A DNA stretch of 64,000 nt from Ridgeia piscesae (Eukaryota > Annelida > Polychaeta > Sabellida > Siboglinidae), in contig JAODUO010000584.1 in NCBI GenBank assembly GCA_025642075.2, positions 103,501-167,500 on the forward strand, read 5' to 3'. Numbering within the stretch: position 1 is the first letter of the stretch; each line of letters starts with the position of its first letter. This document shows positions 28,311 to 43,000 of this stretch, piece after piece. The notes beneath the pieces were generated by a model. That model searched no databases and had not been told where the DNA came from. It was given only the letters and a program-made list of their open reading frames with translations. A program made the translations under genes and the position numbers.

Positions 28311-28319
28311 CCCCGGGAC

Positions 28320-28740
28320 ATTAAGGTTAAAATTGTGGTTAAAAATGCTAAATCAAACATTTCGCGTTAATTACAATTAATGTATACACCACCTACATGA
28401 AAAACATTTGTTCTAACCGCATTTCTGCCCATATGACTCCACCAGGAGTGTTGACCAATATTCCAACAAGACAAGATTTCGTTCTCACCGCTTTTCATTT
28501 CTGTATAGCATACCTTGGTAGGTTAGGTAGGCCATCTTTGACAACAAACTAGTGACTAAGCTATGTCTGAAATTTAGCAACATGCACCAATATTCGCGTG
28601 GCCACCAGATTCAGGCTATTTGTCAATAAATAGACACGCCATACCTGCGCAATCTGCAGATGGTTGCTGCTTGAGATCTCTGTAGATTGCACAGGTCCAG
28701 CTAATGCTCCAATCATTTATCAGTTCTGTATTAATTTTGT
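28320..28740. other. intergenic DNA between LINE and Gypsy fragment B
   Basis: No coding signal or repeat family recognised. Confidence 0.45.
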
Positions 28741-28744
28741 GATC

Positions 28745-29890
28745 TTACTTTTGACACATACCTCAAAACAAACCAACACTGCTCTGAAGACTCATTAATG
28801 ACGTCACCACATTCATATGAGGTATGTCTTCTTGCAAAATTAAATGTCTCCTCCTTGTTGTTTGAAACCCGAGCCCATGCTTGTCGTTTGTCCCACCGAG
28901 AAAAGCGTTAAGCGGAGCTTCGATCTTGGAAAATCCAGGCACCATGCATCTATAAAACCCAGCAAGTCCCAAGAAACTCCTCAGCACTTTCTCGGAGGTT
29001 GGTGTCGGCCAACTGTCTATGGCCTCAGTCTTCTGAGGTCACATGATAAGCCTTCTTCTGAAACTACGTGTGTTCTAGGTAGTTTATCTTCTGCTTGAAG
29101 AAATTACATTTCGATGGTTTGAGTTTGAAACTTTGCTCTTCAAATAAAATGTCCAGATTGGTTACCATATCTTCTATACTCTCTGAATACAACAAAATGT
29201 TGTCAAGGTATATCAGTAGATTCTGGTAATTCAAATCGCCTAACAAGATTTCCAAGTGACGTTGATACGTGGCAGGACCATTGCAAAGACCAAATGGCAT
29301 TCTTGTGAACTGGAAGAGTCCCTCAGTGCCTACACGAAAGGCAGTCTTCTGTATGTCATTTTCTTCCATGGCACATTGCATGTATTGTTGGGCGGCATCC
29401 AAGGTGCAGATATATCTTGCCAGGGAGTATGCGTCTTTCGGCGATCGTAGGTTTAACGGACGGTATACGTAGTCGAAGTCGTCATCACTGACAATGAATG
29501 CATCGACATGCCTGCGTAGCATGGCGTGTGACAACTTCTTCTGTTCTTCACCAAGGTTGTCCTCGTCTTTGTCCAAACTGAATGGAGGTTCATGTAGATC
29601 TTCAAGTCTTTGGTGTGATGTCTTCTCGTAGTGGTCCCAACACTACCTTGAATTGTCTTCTCCCAGTTGGCCGTCTCCTACCAGTACTTGGTCATTAGTC
29701 CAAGTCGCGTTCGTGGGTTTAGCCAAATGTCCTACTGTTTGGTTTCATTGGTAACACACATAACAACTCTTCCCTTCTCGAGAACGGTCAAGGTATTATG
29801 CACCTTAAATTGATCCCTTGAGGTAGAAGTATTTCACCTCCAACTTGCTCCACCAACACCTTGCCTGATATTTTCTTAATAATTCACTAC
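28745..29890 (-). mobile_element. Gypsy-type LTR retrotransposon fragment B
   Basis: The minus-strand ORF 29064-29576 covers the Ty3/Gypsy reverse transcriptase core (FTRMPFGLCNGPATYQRH, then LIYLDNILLYSES at the YxDD site, where the second D is N). A second frame, 28763-28987, carries LRSFLGLAGFYRCMVPGFS. The changed catalytic Asp and the frameshift indicate a dead copy. No LTR or integrase was recognised. It is a second, uninterrupted relative of fragment A. Confidence 0.8.
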
Positions 29891-29894
29891 ACAC

Positions 29895-30330
29895 ACACTT
29901 AATTTTTAAATAAATGTATTTAATTTTATATGTAAAACACCACAAAACAAATTAAGTAGATGATCAAAATAAAAAAAATAAAAAAATAAAACATGTCAAA
30001 GTCCATTTACAATCACCATTCAACTGCGATATTGATAAACAGTTGTAAACAGGTACACCCAGTGCCATGCCAGTGGCCTCACCTATGCAGTATATCGCGG
30101 GATGAATCACTCTTGAATGCGATTGTAAATATTTACACATGTAAATATTTACGCTGTTGTAAATGTAATAATAACCGAGGGGCAGGTGGCAGCACTTGTC
30201 TATGCTAACAGAACGCACCAAGTAACCAGTCCAGGGCAGAAGTATGCATCAGCCATTACTATGGACACCCATAAATCAAAGTGGAACACGCAACTGGTAA
30301 ACAGGAATACAATGAAATAGTAAGCGGCTC
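29895..30330. other. region upstream of the TRPA1 CG-rich block
   Basis: AT-rich to 30050, then mixed. It may include the TRPA1 promoter or 5' leader; no TATA box stands out. Confidence 0.35.
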
Positions 30331-30339
30331 CGCGAAAGC

Positions 30340-30925
30340 AGTCGCCATGAGACGAACGGTGCTACCATCTGACGGGTCTTGTAGACAAGACGGCAGCGAC
30401 GTAAACAAGACTAAACACGCGCTGTCGTCACGGTCACCGACCAGTCGGCCCCACCTACATCGTCATTCGGGCGTAACGGCCAAAAGTCAGTGTCGGTGAT
30501 GCCCCGTAGGTAGGGATTCCACAAGTAATAGGGCAAGTAAGACGCACAGGGTGTGTCGACTGCGGGAATCGTCACAACGGAGAAAGCGGACGAGCGAAAG
30601 CCGCACCCAGTGAGTGGCGTTAGCATTCGAGCCGTACAGTTCCACGGTCTAACCACGGATCCGTCTAGTCGCGAATCGTCGATCACCCCTGTGGACGATC
30701 GTATACCTGACAGCATGGCGACCGTTATTTCAGTCGGCGGCGTCAGGGACGAGTTGCAGCCGCCGAATGACGAAAGGACGAACGGAAACGGCCGCCATCC
30801 GAGGAAGGGGTCGACTCTGTTGGAGGAGACGGCGGGAGACGCCATGGAAATGGCGACGGTCCTTAACGAGCCGGGCATGAAACGAGCTGAGAGCTCCGAA
30901 ATACTACATCTAACGCTGCACCAGG
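30340..30925. promoter_or_regulatory. CG-rich segment over TRPA1 exon 1
   Basis: CG dinucleotides are dense here (for example gtcgtcacggtcaccgacc, gacgatcgt), while they are scarce in the introns around it. It overlaps the 5' leader and first coding exon. It may be an unmethylated promoter-proximal region, which is inference. Confidence 0.4.
30715..30924 (+). CDS. TRPA1: TRPA1 exon 1 (start)
   Basis: Seventy codons starting [14 protein letters not shown] and ending EILHLTLHQ before the donor gtgagt. The N-terminal tail is rich in charged and polar residues and is not conserved in the family. The assignment rests on phase, a good start context (gacagcATGG) and the join to exon 2. An alternative first exon is possible, since TRPA1 genes often have several. 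Confidence 0.7.
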
Positions 30926-33900
30926 TGAGTCGTTTTGTTGTAAATGTTGCATCCACTCCAGGTGTGTTTGTGTGATTGACATGGAATGAATACACTGAGA
31001 CGCCCAATAGCAATAGGCCTACACATCGATACACAATCACAATACAGATCTACTATACACGTATTAAATTTGTGTTAAATTTAAATAATATGATAAACTT
31101 GTAAGATATTTCTTTTCTTTTATTATTACATGATAGCTATGTATTGATATAACTATGATATAGCATATTTGACTAAAAATAAAATATCTTAACTTTCAAT
31201 TATTCTTAACCGTTTAAAAAAATTAATTGAGCTGTGAATTGACCTTCGCCTAATAACAGGATTGGTTTGTATACATGTAAGCATGTGCCATTGTGTGACT
31301 ATTGCCGCTAATGTGCCGGTTGCATAATTATATGCATTGAGAAGACTACAGAAAGGTTGATCATTTCTAGGGATAGCAATCTGAATGGGATACGTCGTAA
31401 AGAAGCCAATAGTGGCTGTTATATACAACGGGGGTGTGTGCGCATGTTATTGAGTGTTTGAGCCGCAGGTCAGGCGACTGAAATCAGAAAAAAGCAATTA
31501 CCTGACATTCTCTAGTTAGCCAATGGCAGTAAACAAATGTCATGCTAGTGTGCATGCATGCATGTTCTATCAGACCTTCCAGCATTTTATTATATTATAA
31601 AGAAGCAGAAGATCTTCCTCATTCTACAAAATAATTCTGAAGATTTAAAAGACCAACATCTTCTAGTCTTCTAGAACTTTACCTAAATGATTGTAGGTCT
31701 AAGTATTGGAATCTAGGTGCTCTTGTGCGATGAAATCCTTGATTAACTTGTATTCAGGCCATTGTCCAGTTTGTTGTAAGTACATTAGTCAGGCACATTA
31801 GCTCAGTCTGAATTAGACTTAATTGCAATTAGATAACTGGCATTTTTAGCATGGAAGTCTGAGAGGTCGTTTTTTTTTATTTGTCCAAACAGGAATTTGA
31901 TCGATTTCCGACAGTAGTCTTATGAATTTGGGAGACTTAATATGCATTTATTAGTATGCGTATTGGAAAATTTGGAAGGTCTGGTAGTATATCAAGTATA
32001 ACATCAGGTCTTTTCTGTAAGTTGTGCACACAATCAAACACATCTCAAAACACGCACCTAATTGTATACATAATTACACATATGACAACACTGTAATTGT
32101 GAGAAAAAATATATTGAGAAGGGTTGTTTTATTCAAGTTAAATTAGATACTCTCAAAAGTGTTCAACAGATAGTAACATATGCATGGTCACACGATCAAG
32201 GAATGATAACATTAGTGAAATGTATGCGTGACCTACCAATGTCAATATTTAACTTTGTGTGAGCTGAAAGGATCTATTGTTGTCTCGATATCAACTTGTT
32301 GACATTTGGCCAACGTGTTTCATTCATACAATGTTCCCTACATTCATAGGCATCCAAAACAATGCAGCAGAGAAATTGAAATTATTTTTAAATTATCTCT
32401 TAAAAGGTTGATCCTTCTATTTGTATGTTTGCTTTGGTTGATAACCTTTGTAGGTTGATTTTGGTTGTAGGTTGACTTTGTTGATAAGAATGTGTGCATA
32501 AGTGATTGTTAAAAGCTGCATTTAAAACAACCTTTTCTTAACCGATTATAACCATGCAAGGTAAATCCATTCACCACAACCGTTTTGATAACCAGTAAGA
32601 TGAAAGTATGCTATAATCAAAGTAGTAACTGAGTAAACTGACCACTCACACCAGCATTTAAATTCTAGAATAACCATTTTCATTACTACTTATTATCATA
32701 AGTTTTGTTATTATTTTATTAGCAGTAGCATTAAGAACTTTAAAAAAATCTTACAGTATTTCTTTATCATGAATATCATTAACAAACCACCATGCTAAGT
32801 AAAAACTTCTTTGTCTGTCAGAGAAGAACATCAACAACAATGCACTTAATCGTATCTTTAGTATTGCATGGAATGACAAACAAGCCTTTTTTAGCACATG
32901 GTTATGGAACCCATTTCACTGTATGAAATATTTAATGTGGGGAAATATGTAAACAATTCAGAATCATAAAATGCATTATATTTAATTTATTTACAATCAG
33001 TTTGCACAAACATGTTGGTTCAATGGGAACTTAATGTCATGTGTGATCTTGATGACTGTTAACCAGACATTCTTGATCTATCTATAATTTTATACCAAAA
33101 GATATATACTAATATAACTTGTAACAGTTGTATATGGGGCTAGTCTAAGATGGATACAAAGGTACTGTTTCTCAACAATATGGTGTTTAACAGTCCATAA
33201 ATAAACCATAGGAAATACCATTTACCATGTGTACATTTGAACAGACATAAACAAACGGAGGTCACACTGACCCAGAACATGACGATCTGAAATGTTGGTG
33301 ACAACAATCCTCACACAGTGTACACAAAATGAATGAACGAACAAATGAATGCACACATTGAATGAATGAATGGGGGATCGGGGATCTTAGGTCCACATAT
33401 CATCCAGTTGTCTTTATTGGCCCTGGCATGACAAGACTCTGGTGTTTAATGTCTCTTAAAATTTAGACATTTTTTAACTTCTTTCCCACCAGTAGTGGAA
33501 TATGTAGTTGCAGTATGCGGCCCCATCCAGTTAATTATGTGGAACTTCTTTGGCACCAGGGCTTTATGCAGGATAAAATTATTGCCGGTCACACATGTTC
33601 TGGTGTACACACGGATGTTAACTGTTAAGCCAGTTTACAAACTTTTAAATGTGTCTGATGACCTTAAATGGACTACAAACACACATGTGACACCATTTTC
33701 ACTCACTTTCAATGCATAACTAACAATATCTATGGTTTTGGAAGACCTATTTTTGCGCCTTCATTTTTTACACGTCCACCACCCATCCACCATATTTCTA
33801 CCCGTCCAGATTCGTTTTTACACGTCCAAATGACGGGTGGACGGGTCTTTACATAAAGCTATGTTGGTCACGTTACAATGCTTCATAACATTTATGAATG

Positions 33901-35790
33901 GCAGTATGATGTTGCTGGCAGTGTGCGGGGGGTGGCACTCATCATAGGAGTATGTTGTTGTTTGCAGTCTATAAGGGATGTAGCCATTTACAAGATATGT
34001 TGTTGTTGCAGTGTGCAAGGGGTGTTGTTTGCATGGGGTGTATGATGTTGTTGTGATATGTGTGGGATGTTGTGTAGTATGCAAAGGAAGTTGTTGCAGT
34101 GAGCATGGGATGTTGTTACATGTGTGAATGATGATGTTGCATTATGTGAGTTATATTGTTGTTGCAGTCACTGGTATATTGTGTACAAGTGGCATTGTTG
34201 TTGCAGGGTATGCATGATTGGTGTTGCGGTGTGTGAGTGATATTGTTACAATGTGTGAATGGTATTGTTGTTGCTGTGTGCAAGTTATGTTGTTACCTGG
34301 TTCTTATACGGTGTGTGAGTGATGGTGTTATTGCAGTATGTGAGTGATGTTGTTACACTGCGAGTGATGTTGTTGTAGTGTGCAAGTGATGTTGTTGTAG
34401 TGTGCGAGTGATGTTGTAGCAGTGTGTGAGTGATAATGTTGTTGCAGCATTTGAGTGATGTTTTGTGTGCAAGTTATATTGTTGCACTAACAGCACTATG
34501 CAAAAGATGTTATTGCAGTGTGTGAGTGATGTTGATGCAGTGTGTGAGTGACGTTGGTGCAGTGTGTGAGTGACATTGGTGCAGTGTGTGAGTGACATTG
34601 ATGCAGTGTGTGAGTGACATTGGTGCAGTGTGTGAGTGATGTTGATGCACTGTGTGAATGATGTTGATGCAGTGTGTGAGTGATGTTGATGCAGTGTGAG
34701 TGACATTGATGCAGTGTTGTGAGTGATGCTGTGTGTGAGTGATGTTGATGCTGTGTGTGAGTGATGTTGATGCAGTGTGTGAGTGATGTTGATGCAGTGT
34801 GTGAGTGATGTTGATGCTGTGTGAGTGATGTTGATGCAGTGTGTGAGTGATGTTGATGCAGTGTGTGAGTGATGTTGATGCAGTGTGTGAGTGATGTTGA
34901 TGCAGTGTGTGAGTGATGTTGATGCTGTGTGTGAGTGATGTTGATGAGTGTGTGAGTGCCATTGATGCAGTGTGTGAGTGATGTTGATGCAGTGTGTGAG
35001 TGATGTTGATGCTGTGTGTGAGTGACATTGAAGCAGTGTGTGAGTGATGTTGCAGTGTGTGAATGATGTTGATGAGTGTGTGAGTGATGTTGATGCAGTG
35101 TGTGTGTGACGTTGGAAGTAGTGTGTGAGTGATGTTGATGCAGTGTGTGAGTGATGTTGATGCAGTGTGTGAGTGATGTTGATGCAGTGTGTGAGTGATG
35201 TTGATGCAGTGTGTGAGTGGCGTTGATGCAGTGTGTGAGTGTTGTTGTTGCAGAATGTGACAGTGAGTTATGTTGTTGTAGTGTGCCCGAGATGGCAATG
35301 CAGACACGATGCGGAAGCTGCTAGATATGACGGTGAACTTGAAGAAGAAAGTGAACCAACATGATGAGGAGGGGCTGAGTGCGCTGCACTACGCCGCCCG
35401 ATACAACCACTACCCCATCGTTGTGATGCTCATTACATCTGGTGCCAGTAGGTGCAACACACACATGCACAGATCAGACACAGACATGCACACAGACATA
35501 GACACAGACACACACACACAGACATAGACACACAGACGCACACACACACCCAGACACGCACACACAGACACACACATACACCCAGACACACATATACAAA
35601 CACACACACATAAACACACACACGCACGCACATTGAGATGCCACAGAAGCAGACTGCAGACACGAATGCGGGAAGATGCTAGATGAAGAAGAACATTGCA
35701 GAGACAGAAGAGTGAAGGACAACAACAGATGAGACAGAGGCTGAGACACACACTACAGCCACACACATACAACACACCCATCTGAGTGTC

Positions 35791-35846
<56 letters not shown>

Positions 35847-35892
35847 ACACACACACACACACACACACATAACACACACACACATACAAAAA

Positions 35893-35929
<37 letters not shown>

Positions 35930-38900
35930 TACATACAAACATACATACATACATACATACATAAATACATATATAGTTTTATATACACACACACACATAA
36001 ACACACGCACAGACACACACACACACACATTGAGCCCACAAAAAGTTGCTGGACTTAATTTTGGGGAAGATGCTTTTATTTATATGAAGAAAAAACATTG
36101 CTAGGGGTTCCAATGAGTGAGCTGTGTGTGTTTTTCAAAATTAGATGAGTACAAGAGGTGAGAACATATATATTTGTTGTGGTGCCAATCATTTATTAGT
36201 GCAAAATCTGTTCTTATCAGAAGAAACAAGCAGCAGCCCTCTAGCAAACTTTTTGCAAAACTCTTAATTTTATATTATATTAATGCTTAATTAAATTAAG
36301 ATAGCGACAATAATGAATGAGTATGCAAAATTAAAGACACTGTGGTGTGCTAAATGTTAAAAAAAATCAAAATGCACCCATCACCCCCTCAGCCAAATGC
36401 ACCTTTTTATTATTAGATTTGTTTACATTTACAAGGCCCATAAAGTGGACAATCACATTTAGCCAGTTGTTTAAAAACCACTGACTGAACTACTCGATGG
36501 TGTCCTAACTGACATGTAAATGCGACACGTATTGTTTCAGACGTCGACGATGCAGATGAAGAGGGCGCCACCCCACTTCACTTCGCAGCCCGCTACAAGC
36601 GCATGAGACTGAGGGTGGAAGGAGAGGTGGGAGATCTATTATTTCCCTTCACCCCTTATGGGGTGGGGTCATGCCCCTAGATCTGTTCTCCACCTAATTG
36701 ATCATTTCTTCCTTTATAAGATTTTTTTGTGGAAACTCCATATTTATTTTCTTCACCCTCATCTAGACTTCTTCCATTTATTCCATCTACAGTAGACATC
36801 ATCTGTTTTGTGTCCATTATCTAACTCTTGTCATGCTTTCTGTTCTGTCATATTCACACAATCCTGTTTCCTACTACATCACTACGATCATCATGAATTG
36901 TAATAGAATATCCTGATAATGACTAAACTATTATTCATGTGTTGACATGGGTTTTGTAGGTTGACTCTAGTTGTGAAGACTGTACCGGACTTGGCGTAAA
37001 TCACCTTTAAATATAGCAGTTGCTTATTTTTGCATGACAAGCTTTGACCATAATCAGTTGCATTGCTTCACAGAATACTTCGTCACAAGTTGTGGCTGTC
37101 AAGTTTGTTTGATCTCCAGGTAGAAATACGATGGTTTTGTTGTGACTTGTTTTGCAAGGTTACAAAGAACCATCAGTCCGCTCAGTTTGAGAAATATTGC
37201 TCGCTTTGTGGCTATAAAGAATTCAGTGGGGTAGCTTTGTATTGACCAGCGCATGCTTGTAACATATCCCTGCATGAATTCGCTCTTGGCATATATTAGA
37301 GGTGCTTACGTAATCAAATTCTTGTTGACGTAAGCACAACTGAGTTAATAGTTAGGATGCTGGGCCCCAGAATCATGCTGTAGTGAGAACCCAGAGTCCC
37401 AAGTATCCCATGTTCCCTGGCAAACGTGTCAACCTTAGTATGGCAAACCTACAATCCTTTAATGTACTGGCAAAATGGCATGCTACCAAAACTCAGGAAT
37501 ATTAGTTATGAAATGCGTCTAAAAGAATGTGGTTTAACAACACTAGAAACCAGAAGATTGAGAGGAGATCAGATTGAGGTGTTTAACATTTTGAATGGGT
37601 ATGAAAATATTGACAGAAATATTTTTTTCACAGTCAAGGAAGAGAGAAGGACTAGAGGACATGGAGCAAAGAAGCAGTGTAGACTGGATATTAGAAAATT
37701 TTCATTTTCACAAAGAACAGTAAACGAATGGAACAGATTATCAGCTGATTGTGTAGTTGCTAGTAGTGTTAATATATTTAAAAATAAAATCGACATATAC
37801 CTAAGACGGGCGGGGTATACTTAGATAGATAGGTTGGACTCTCGATAAGCCAAATGGCTTCCTAGTCCACCTGCCATCTAGAGTTGAATCTCTAGGTGGC
37901 AATCTTGTTAAATCTTGTTAAAAACCCAGAAAGCCATAGTATCGGGAACATAGACTGTTTAGTTCTGGGAATGTAGAATTCCTAGTATTAGGAGCCCAGC
38001 AGTTGTGAGCATAGAGCTATTGGCACTTAGAATACAAAAAAGCATAGAAAAACCCCACAACTGCTTGCTAAGAATCCCTAGAACCAATACCCTAGAACCC
38101 TAGTAATATGAACCTAGAAAAAGCAGTTCTGGGAGCCCAGAATTTCTAGTTCAGTACTAGGTAACATGACAAATTGTTAAGATTAAGATTGTGTATGTAA
38201 GAGTGCAAATTCCTTAGCAGTAGGAGCCAAGAATGTTGACATCAGGTGCTCAGCTTCCAAGGAATGAATAATTCTTAGCTTATGTGACTCTTGGTCTGTA
38301 CTGGCACGGAAAGTTTTTGTTTGTTGAATGTCTTCCTAACCTTGCTTATCCACCTCAGGTCTTTGGTGTATCGCCCATATATTGTCAGCTTGAATGCTGC
38401 TTATACATTTTGAGTTTTACCAACACTTTCGTCTCAATGTACCTCTGAGCTAGCTTTCCACAGACTTTAGGCATGCAAATTAGCTCATAATTGTAATTAT
38501 TAAATTCAGAATGTGAAACTATTGCCTTTATATACTCATACTAGCTGTAGTTATCATCACAAGCTAGTGGTCGTTGTGGTGCGCTTTCAGTACTTCTGGC
38601 TGGTCATCTCTGCAAACCATGGGAGTGAGCGGAGTCAATCTATAAAATTATAGCAGTTGACTTCACCAGTAGCTACTGCATCAGCCGTGAGAACAGTGCA
38701 TATATCCCCTCCAGTCCCATTATAATGACCCGTTCGCATCCTAAACATGGCATATAACACGAGCAGCATGTGGCTGAAATCACACAAAAAATTACATCAT
38801 ATGATCGGAGGCCGATCACACCACATCTTGTGAGTGATTTCATTGGCTGAGCTTAAAAGCTGAGTTTTGTAAATGAATATGCCATGGGTACTGTAGGCTG

Positions 38901-39994
38901 GTGAGAGTATGGCTGTAGGTAGCACTCAGGAAAGGGTTGGTAAATTATGGAACCAACATGTTCTTGCAAATTTAGTTCAAGGTAGAGCGACAGTATTCCT
39001 TGTAATCATGAACTTACGACGAAACTTGGATGCAGTTTGAAATGTCTGTTGTGATTTCTAGGAGAGTGAAGACGTTGGCAATTTACCCGTGGTGGAGTAC
39101 GAGTCTACTGTTGACAACAGTGTCATCCTCTGCTTAGTGAACCGGGGTGCCAACGTCAATGTACCTGACATCTACGGCAGTACGCCCCTCCACTTCGCAG
39201 CCATGAGGGGCAATGAGATTGCGTGCAAGGAACTGATGGAGTGTAAGGGGGTTAATGTTGAGGTGAGTCACTCACATTGTTAACCCGGCACATGACCACT
39301 GCAAATGTTCTGTAGCGAATGTTTCTATACAAACCCTATAACTTTGCTAATATTTGACAAAAAGATATGATTGATAATTTTAATGCTAAATTAATGTTTT
39401 GTTGTAATAAAATAAGTTAGACAAATGTAGCCTTGTGTGTTTAGCTGCCAAATAAAACAAAAATAAAATATCCAAATTGCATACAAACCTTGAATGTCAC
39501 AAAGAAACTTGCACTGTAGACTCACGTTTGAAAGTGAATCGGCATTTTAGAGTAAACCGAAGTAACACACTCTGACAACTCAACTCGTCTTACCCACAAT
39601 GCATTGCAGGCGGAAGATAAGCAACAGATGCGACCATTGCATCTTGCTGCATCCCACAATGAGGCTGAGATCGTGAGCATGCTCATTGAGGCCGGAGCGG
39701 AGCTACGATGTTTTGACGAGGAGAACGGAACGCCCTTGCACTACGCCTGCATGGAGGGAAACGTCAAGATTGTGAATTTGCTGTTTTGACGCAGCCGAGA
39801 GGCAGGGCTGGGTCGCTGTGCAACAGGCAAGTGGCGCCAGCTAGTGGCAGACATTCATAACGTAATAAATGTAGGTTTAAATATCGGGTGGTTTGTTCTT
39901 CGTCAGTTTTCATAAATGGTAATTGATATGTCAATAATGTGACCTGTTGCCTAGCAATATGACCAGTTTGTTGTATACTTTGTTAAAATAAATG

Positions 39995-40060
<66 letters not shown>

Positions 40061-43000
40061 CAAGTGGTGCTTTTTAACCAAGTCTGAATACATATTTTTC
40101 TTCTTATTATTTCCTATATGTGTCTATGTTAAGCGCTATGAATGTTCTTGATATACACAATTTCTTTTAACATTATTATTATTTTAACACCACTGGACAA
40201 AGTTGTTCTTTGGATTTCAGATTTTTAAAGTAAATGTCATTATTGTCATTAGATGGTGACGGATGAGGACAGTGAGAAGAATGCGGCACTTCATATGGCA
40301 GTCGAGAACCGCAGCTTTGATGTCACACGCATACTCATTGACAAAGGTATACACAAGTGTCATTGCCACATGTCAGTCTACAACCTGTCCTAATAACTGT
40401 GTGTTCCAACACCCTAAAAATCACCCAAAAACATAAGAGCACATGATGACTGTATGTTTTTGGGGTATGTCTTTTGGGATAACTGGCAATTTTATTCCTT
40501 TTTGCCATTCAGTTTAGTTTACTGTTATCGTAGCTTGTTGCATATTCTTGCATGAAGATGAAACTTATTGGTGTGTGCGTGCGTGCGTGTGTGTGTATAA
40601 TATGTATAATGTGTGCGAGTGTGTATAATGTGAGTGTGTGTGTGTGTGCGCGCGCGTGTGTGTGTGTATAATATGTATAATGTGTGCGAGTGTGTATAAT
40701 GTGAGTGTGTGTGTGTGTGTGTGTCCACATATATGTATGTTTATGCAGGCAGGTGTGTTTTTGCAAGATACAAAACATTAAATCTGAAATGGAAAATTTT
40801 AAACATCTTCATAGAAACATGTGTGCACTAATGAACAAGCCATTGTTCAAGATCATAGCTGTTCAGTTTACCTTCAAAGGTTTCCAGTACCACATACCTA
40901 CGTGGTCCTAATATTAACACAATTACATGAATCATGCATGGTGCATGATGATCATTTGTAATGTGCCACTGTCTAAGTCAGGCCAGGGCTGTTCTGCCTA
41001 TCAATTTTAACGGTATTCAGACTAATGAACTAGTGAATACAATATGACAACACAAGCAACAATTTATTGTTGACAGAAACAGCAATGTTGCAAATTACAA
41101 TAAACACAGCTGCTGGGAACTACTCAGAACCATTGCCGATCATCTGTAGGAGCTGTTTAGTTGAGGTTGTGCTTTAGCATTTTAAGTTACAACTGGCAGT
41201 TAAAAATAAAATTACACATTTCAACCCCTTTTTTTCAAACACCAAACCCCAAAACCAACCAAATCAACACATCAACACATCAACACATCAACACATCAAC
41301 ACATCAACACATCAACACATCAACACATCAACACATCAACACATCAACACATCAACACAAAAGGGTTAAATTGTATCAGAGTTGATAAACAATTCTAGTT
41401 GTCATTAGATTGATTGATATGCCAGGGAGCTATAGTGGATAGGCAAGGTTGGAACAGGTACATCTTTAAATGACGGCAGAATTTAGCAATATTTTCAACT
41501 GACAACACTAGAAGGAAAGCTTATTCCAAAGAATACGTGCACCCCCCAGCAACAAGCCCTAGTCCCAATATTAGTATTGACTTTAAAGGAACAAAATGTA
41601 ATTCGGAACCTAGTTGATTGAAGCTGAACATATGCCACCTTAGGATTACAGCCCTGGTGGCGTATACTGGCATTGACGGTTTTCAGTGCACTGTTAAAGA
41701 GTGAAATCAATTGAAAGAGTAAAATCTGGCTGATACCCTCATAAATTAAATGACCCCCATCCATTGATGACATCAAATGCACAGACACACACACAAACCA
41801 AAATGATACAAAACTCAGGAATATTAGTTATGAAATGCGTCTAAAGGAATGTGGATTAACAACACTAGAAACCAGGAGACTGAGAGGAGATCAGATAGAA
41901 GTATTTAAAATATTGAATGGGTATGAAAATATTGACAGAAATATTTTTTTCTCGGTTAAGGAAGAGAGAAGGACTAGAGGACATGGAATTACATTAGCAA
42001 AGAAGCAGTGTAGACTAGATATTAGAAAAGTCTCATTTTCACAAAGAACAGTAAATGAATGGAACAGATTATCGGTTTAAAAATAAAATTGACATATACC
42101 TAAGAAGGGCGGAGTACATTTAGATAGATAGGTTGGACTCTGGATAAGCCAAAGGGCTTCCTAGTCCACCTGCCATCTAGAGTTGAATCTCTAGGTGGCA
42201 AAACTTGTTAAAAATTATTGTTTCATTTGCATGATTACTTGTTCGTCTGCATGAGTGTTTACCAGATTGCATTATTGTTTGGCAATCTTGTTAAATCTTG
42301 TTAAATGTTACTTGCAGGAGCTGCAGTCAATGTGACGACAGCCAACTACAGTACTCCCCTCCACCTGGCGGCAGTCGCTGGAGACGTTGAAATTCTTCAA
42401 CTTCTCATCGACAACAACGCGCGTCTTGATGCCTTAGACATCAACCAGATGACGCCACTACATAGGGCCGCCGCTCACAACCAATCAGAAGCTGTCGAAT
42501 TCTTGCTTAAGAGGTGAGATTTTGTGGTATTAAAAATAAGCTAATAATAGTAATGTGTTGTTAAAGAGTTAATTCGCAACAGATGGATTTATGTGTTGTT
42601 CACACAAAATGGTACAAAAAAGCTAAAGCTATTAATGTAACTCCTACAGTAGACCACAGATAAATGTGTATAAACAATTAAGATTATAAAAATAAATTAT
42701 ACTAAGTGTTCAAATAATGTTCATCATGATAAAGCATAAAAAACTGAAATTAGTAATTTCTCGGAGAAACGGAGAGAGCAGAAAAAAATTGCCACAGAGA
42801 GAAAGAGAATTGCATGTATCTAAACCCAGCAATATTGCATTATTAAATACCTTTTATAATTTATTATAAAGGCTATATGTGCATACATATATCAGTTGGT
42901 ATGAATTTACGTACACTAAATAATATCTGGAATGATATAACAATAAACAACAACATAATTGTTTTTACACGCTTGGCTCACATAAATTAAATTACTATGG

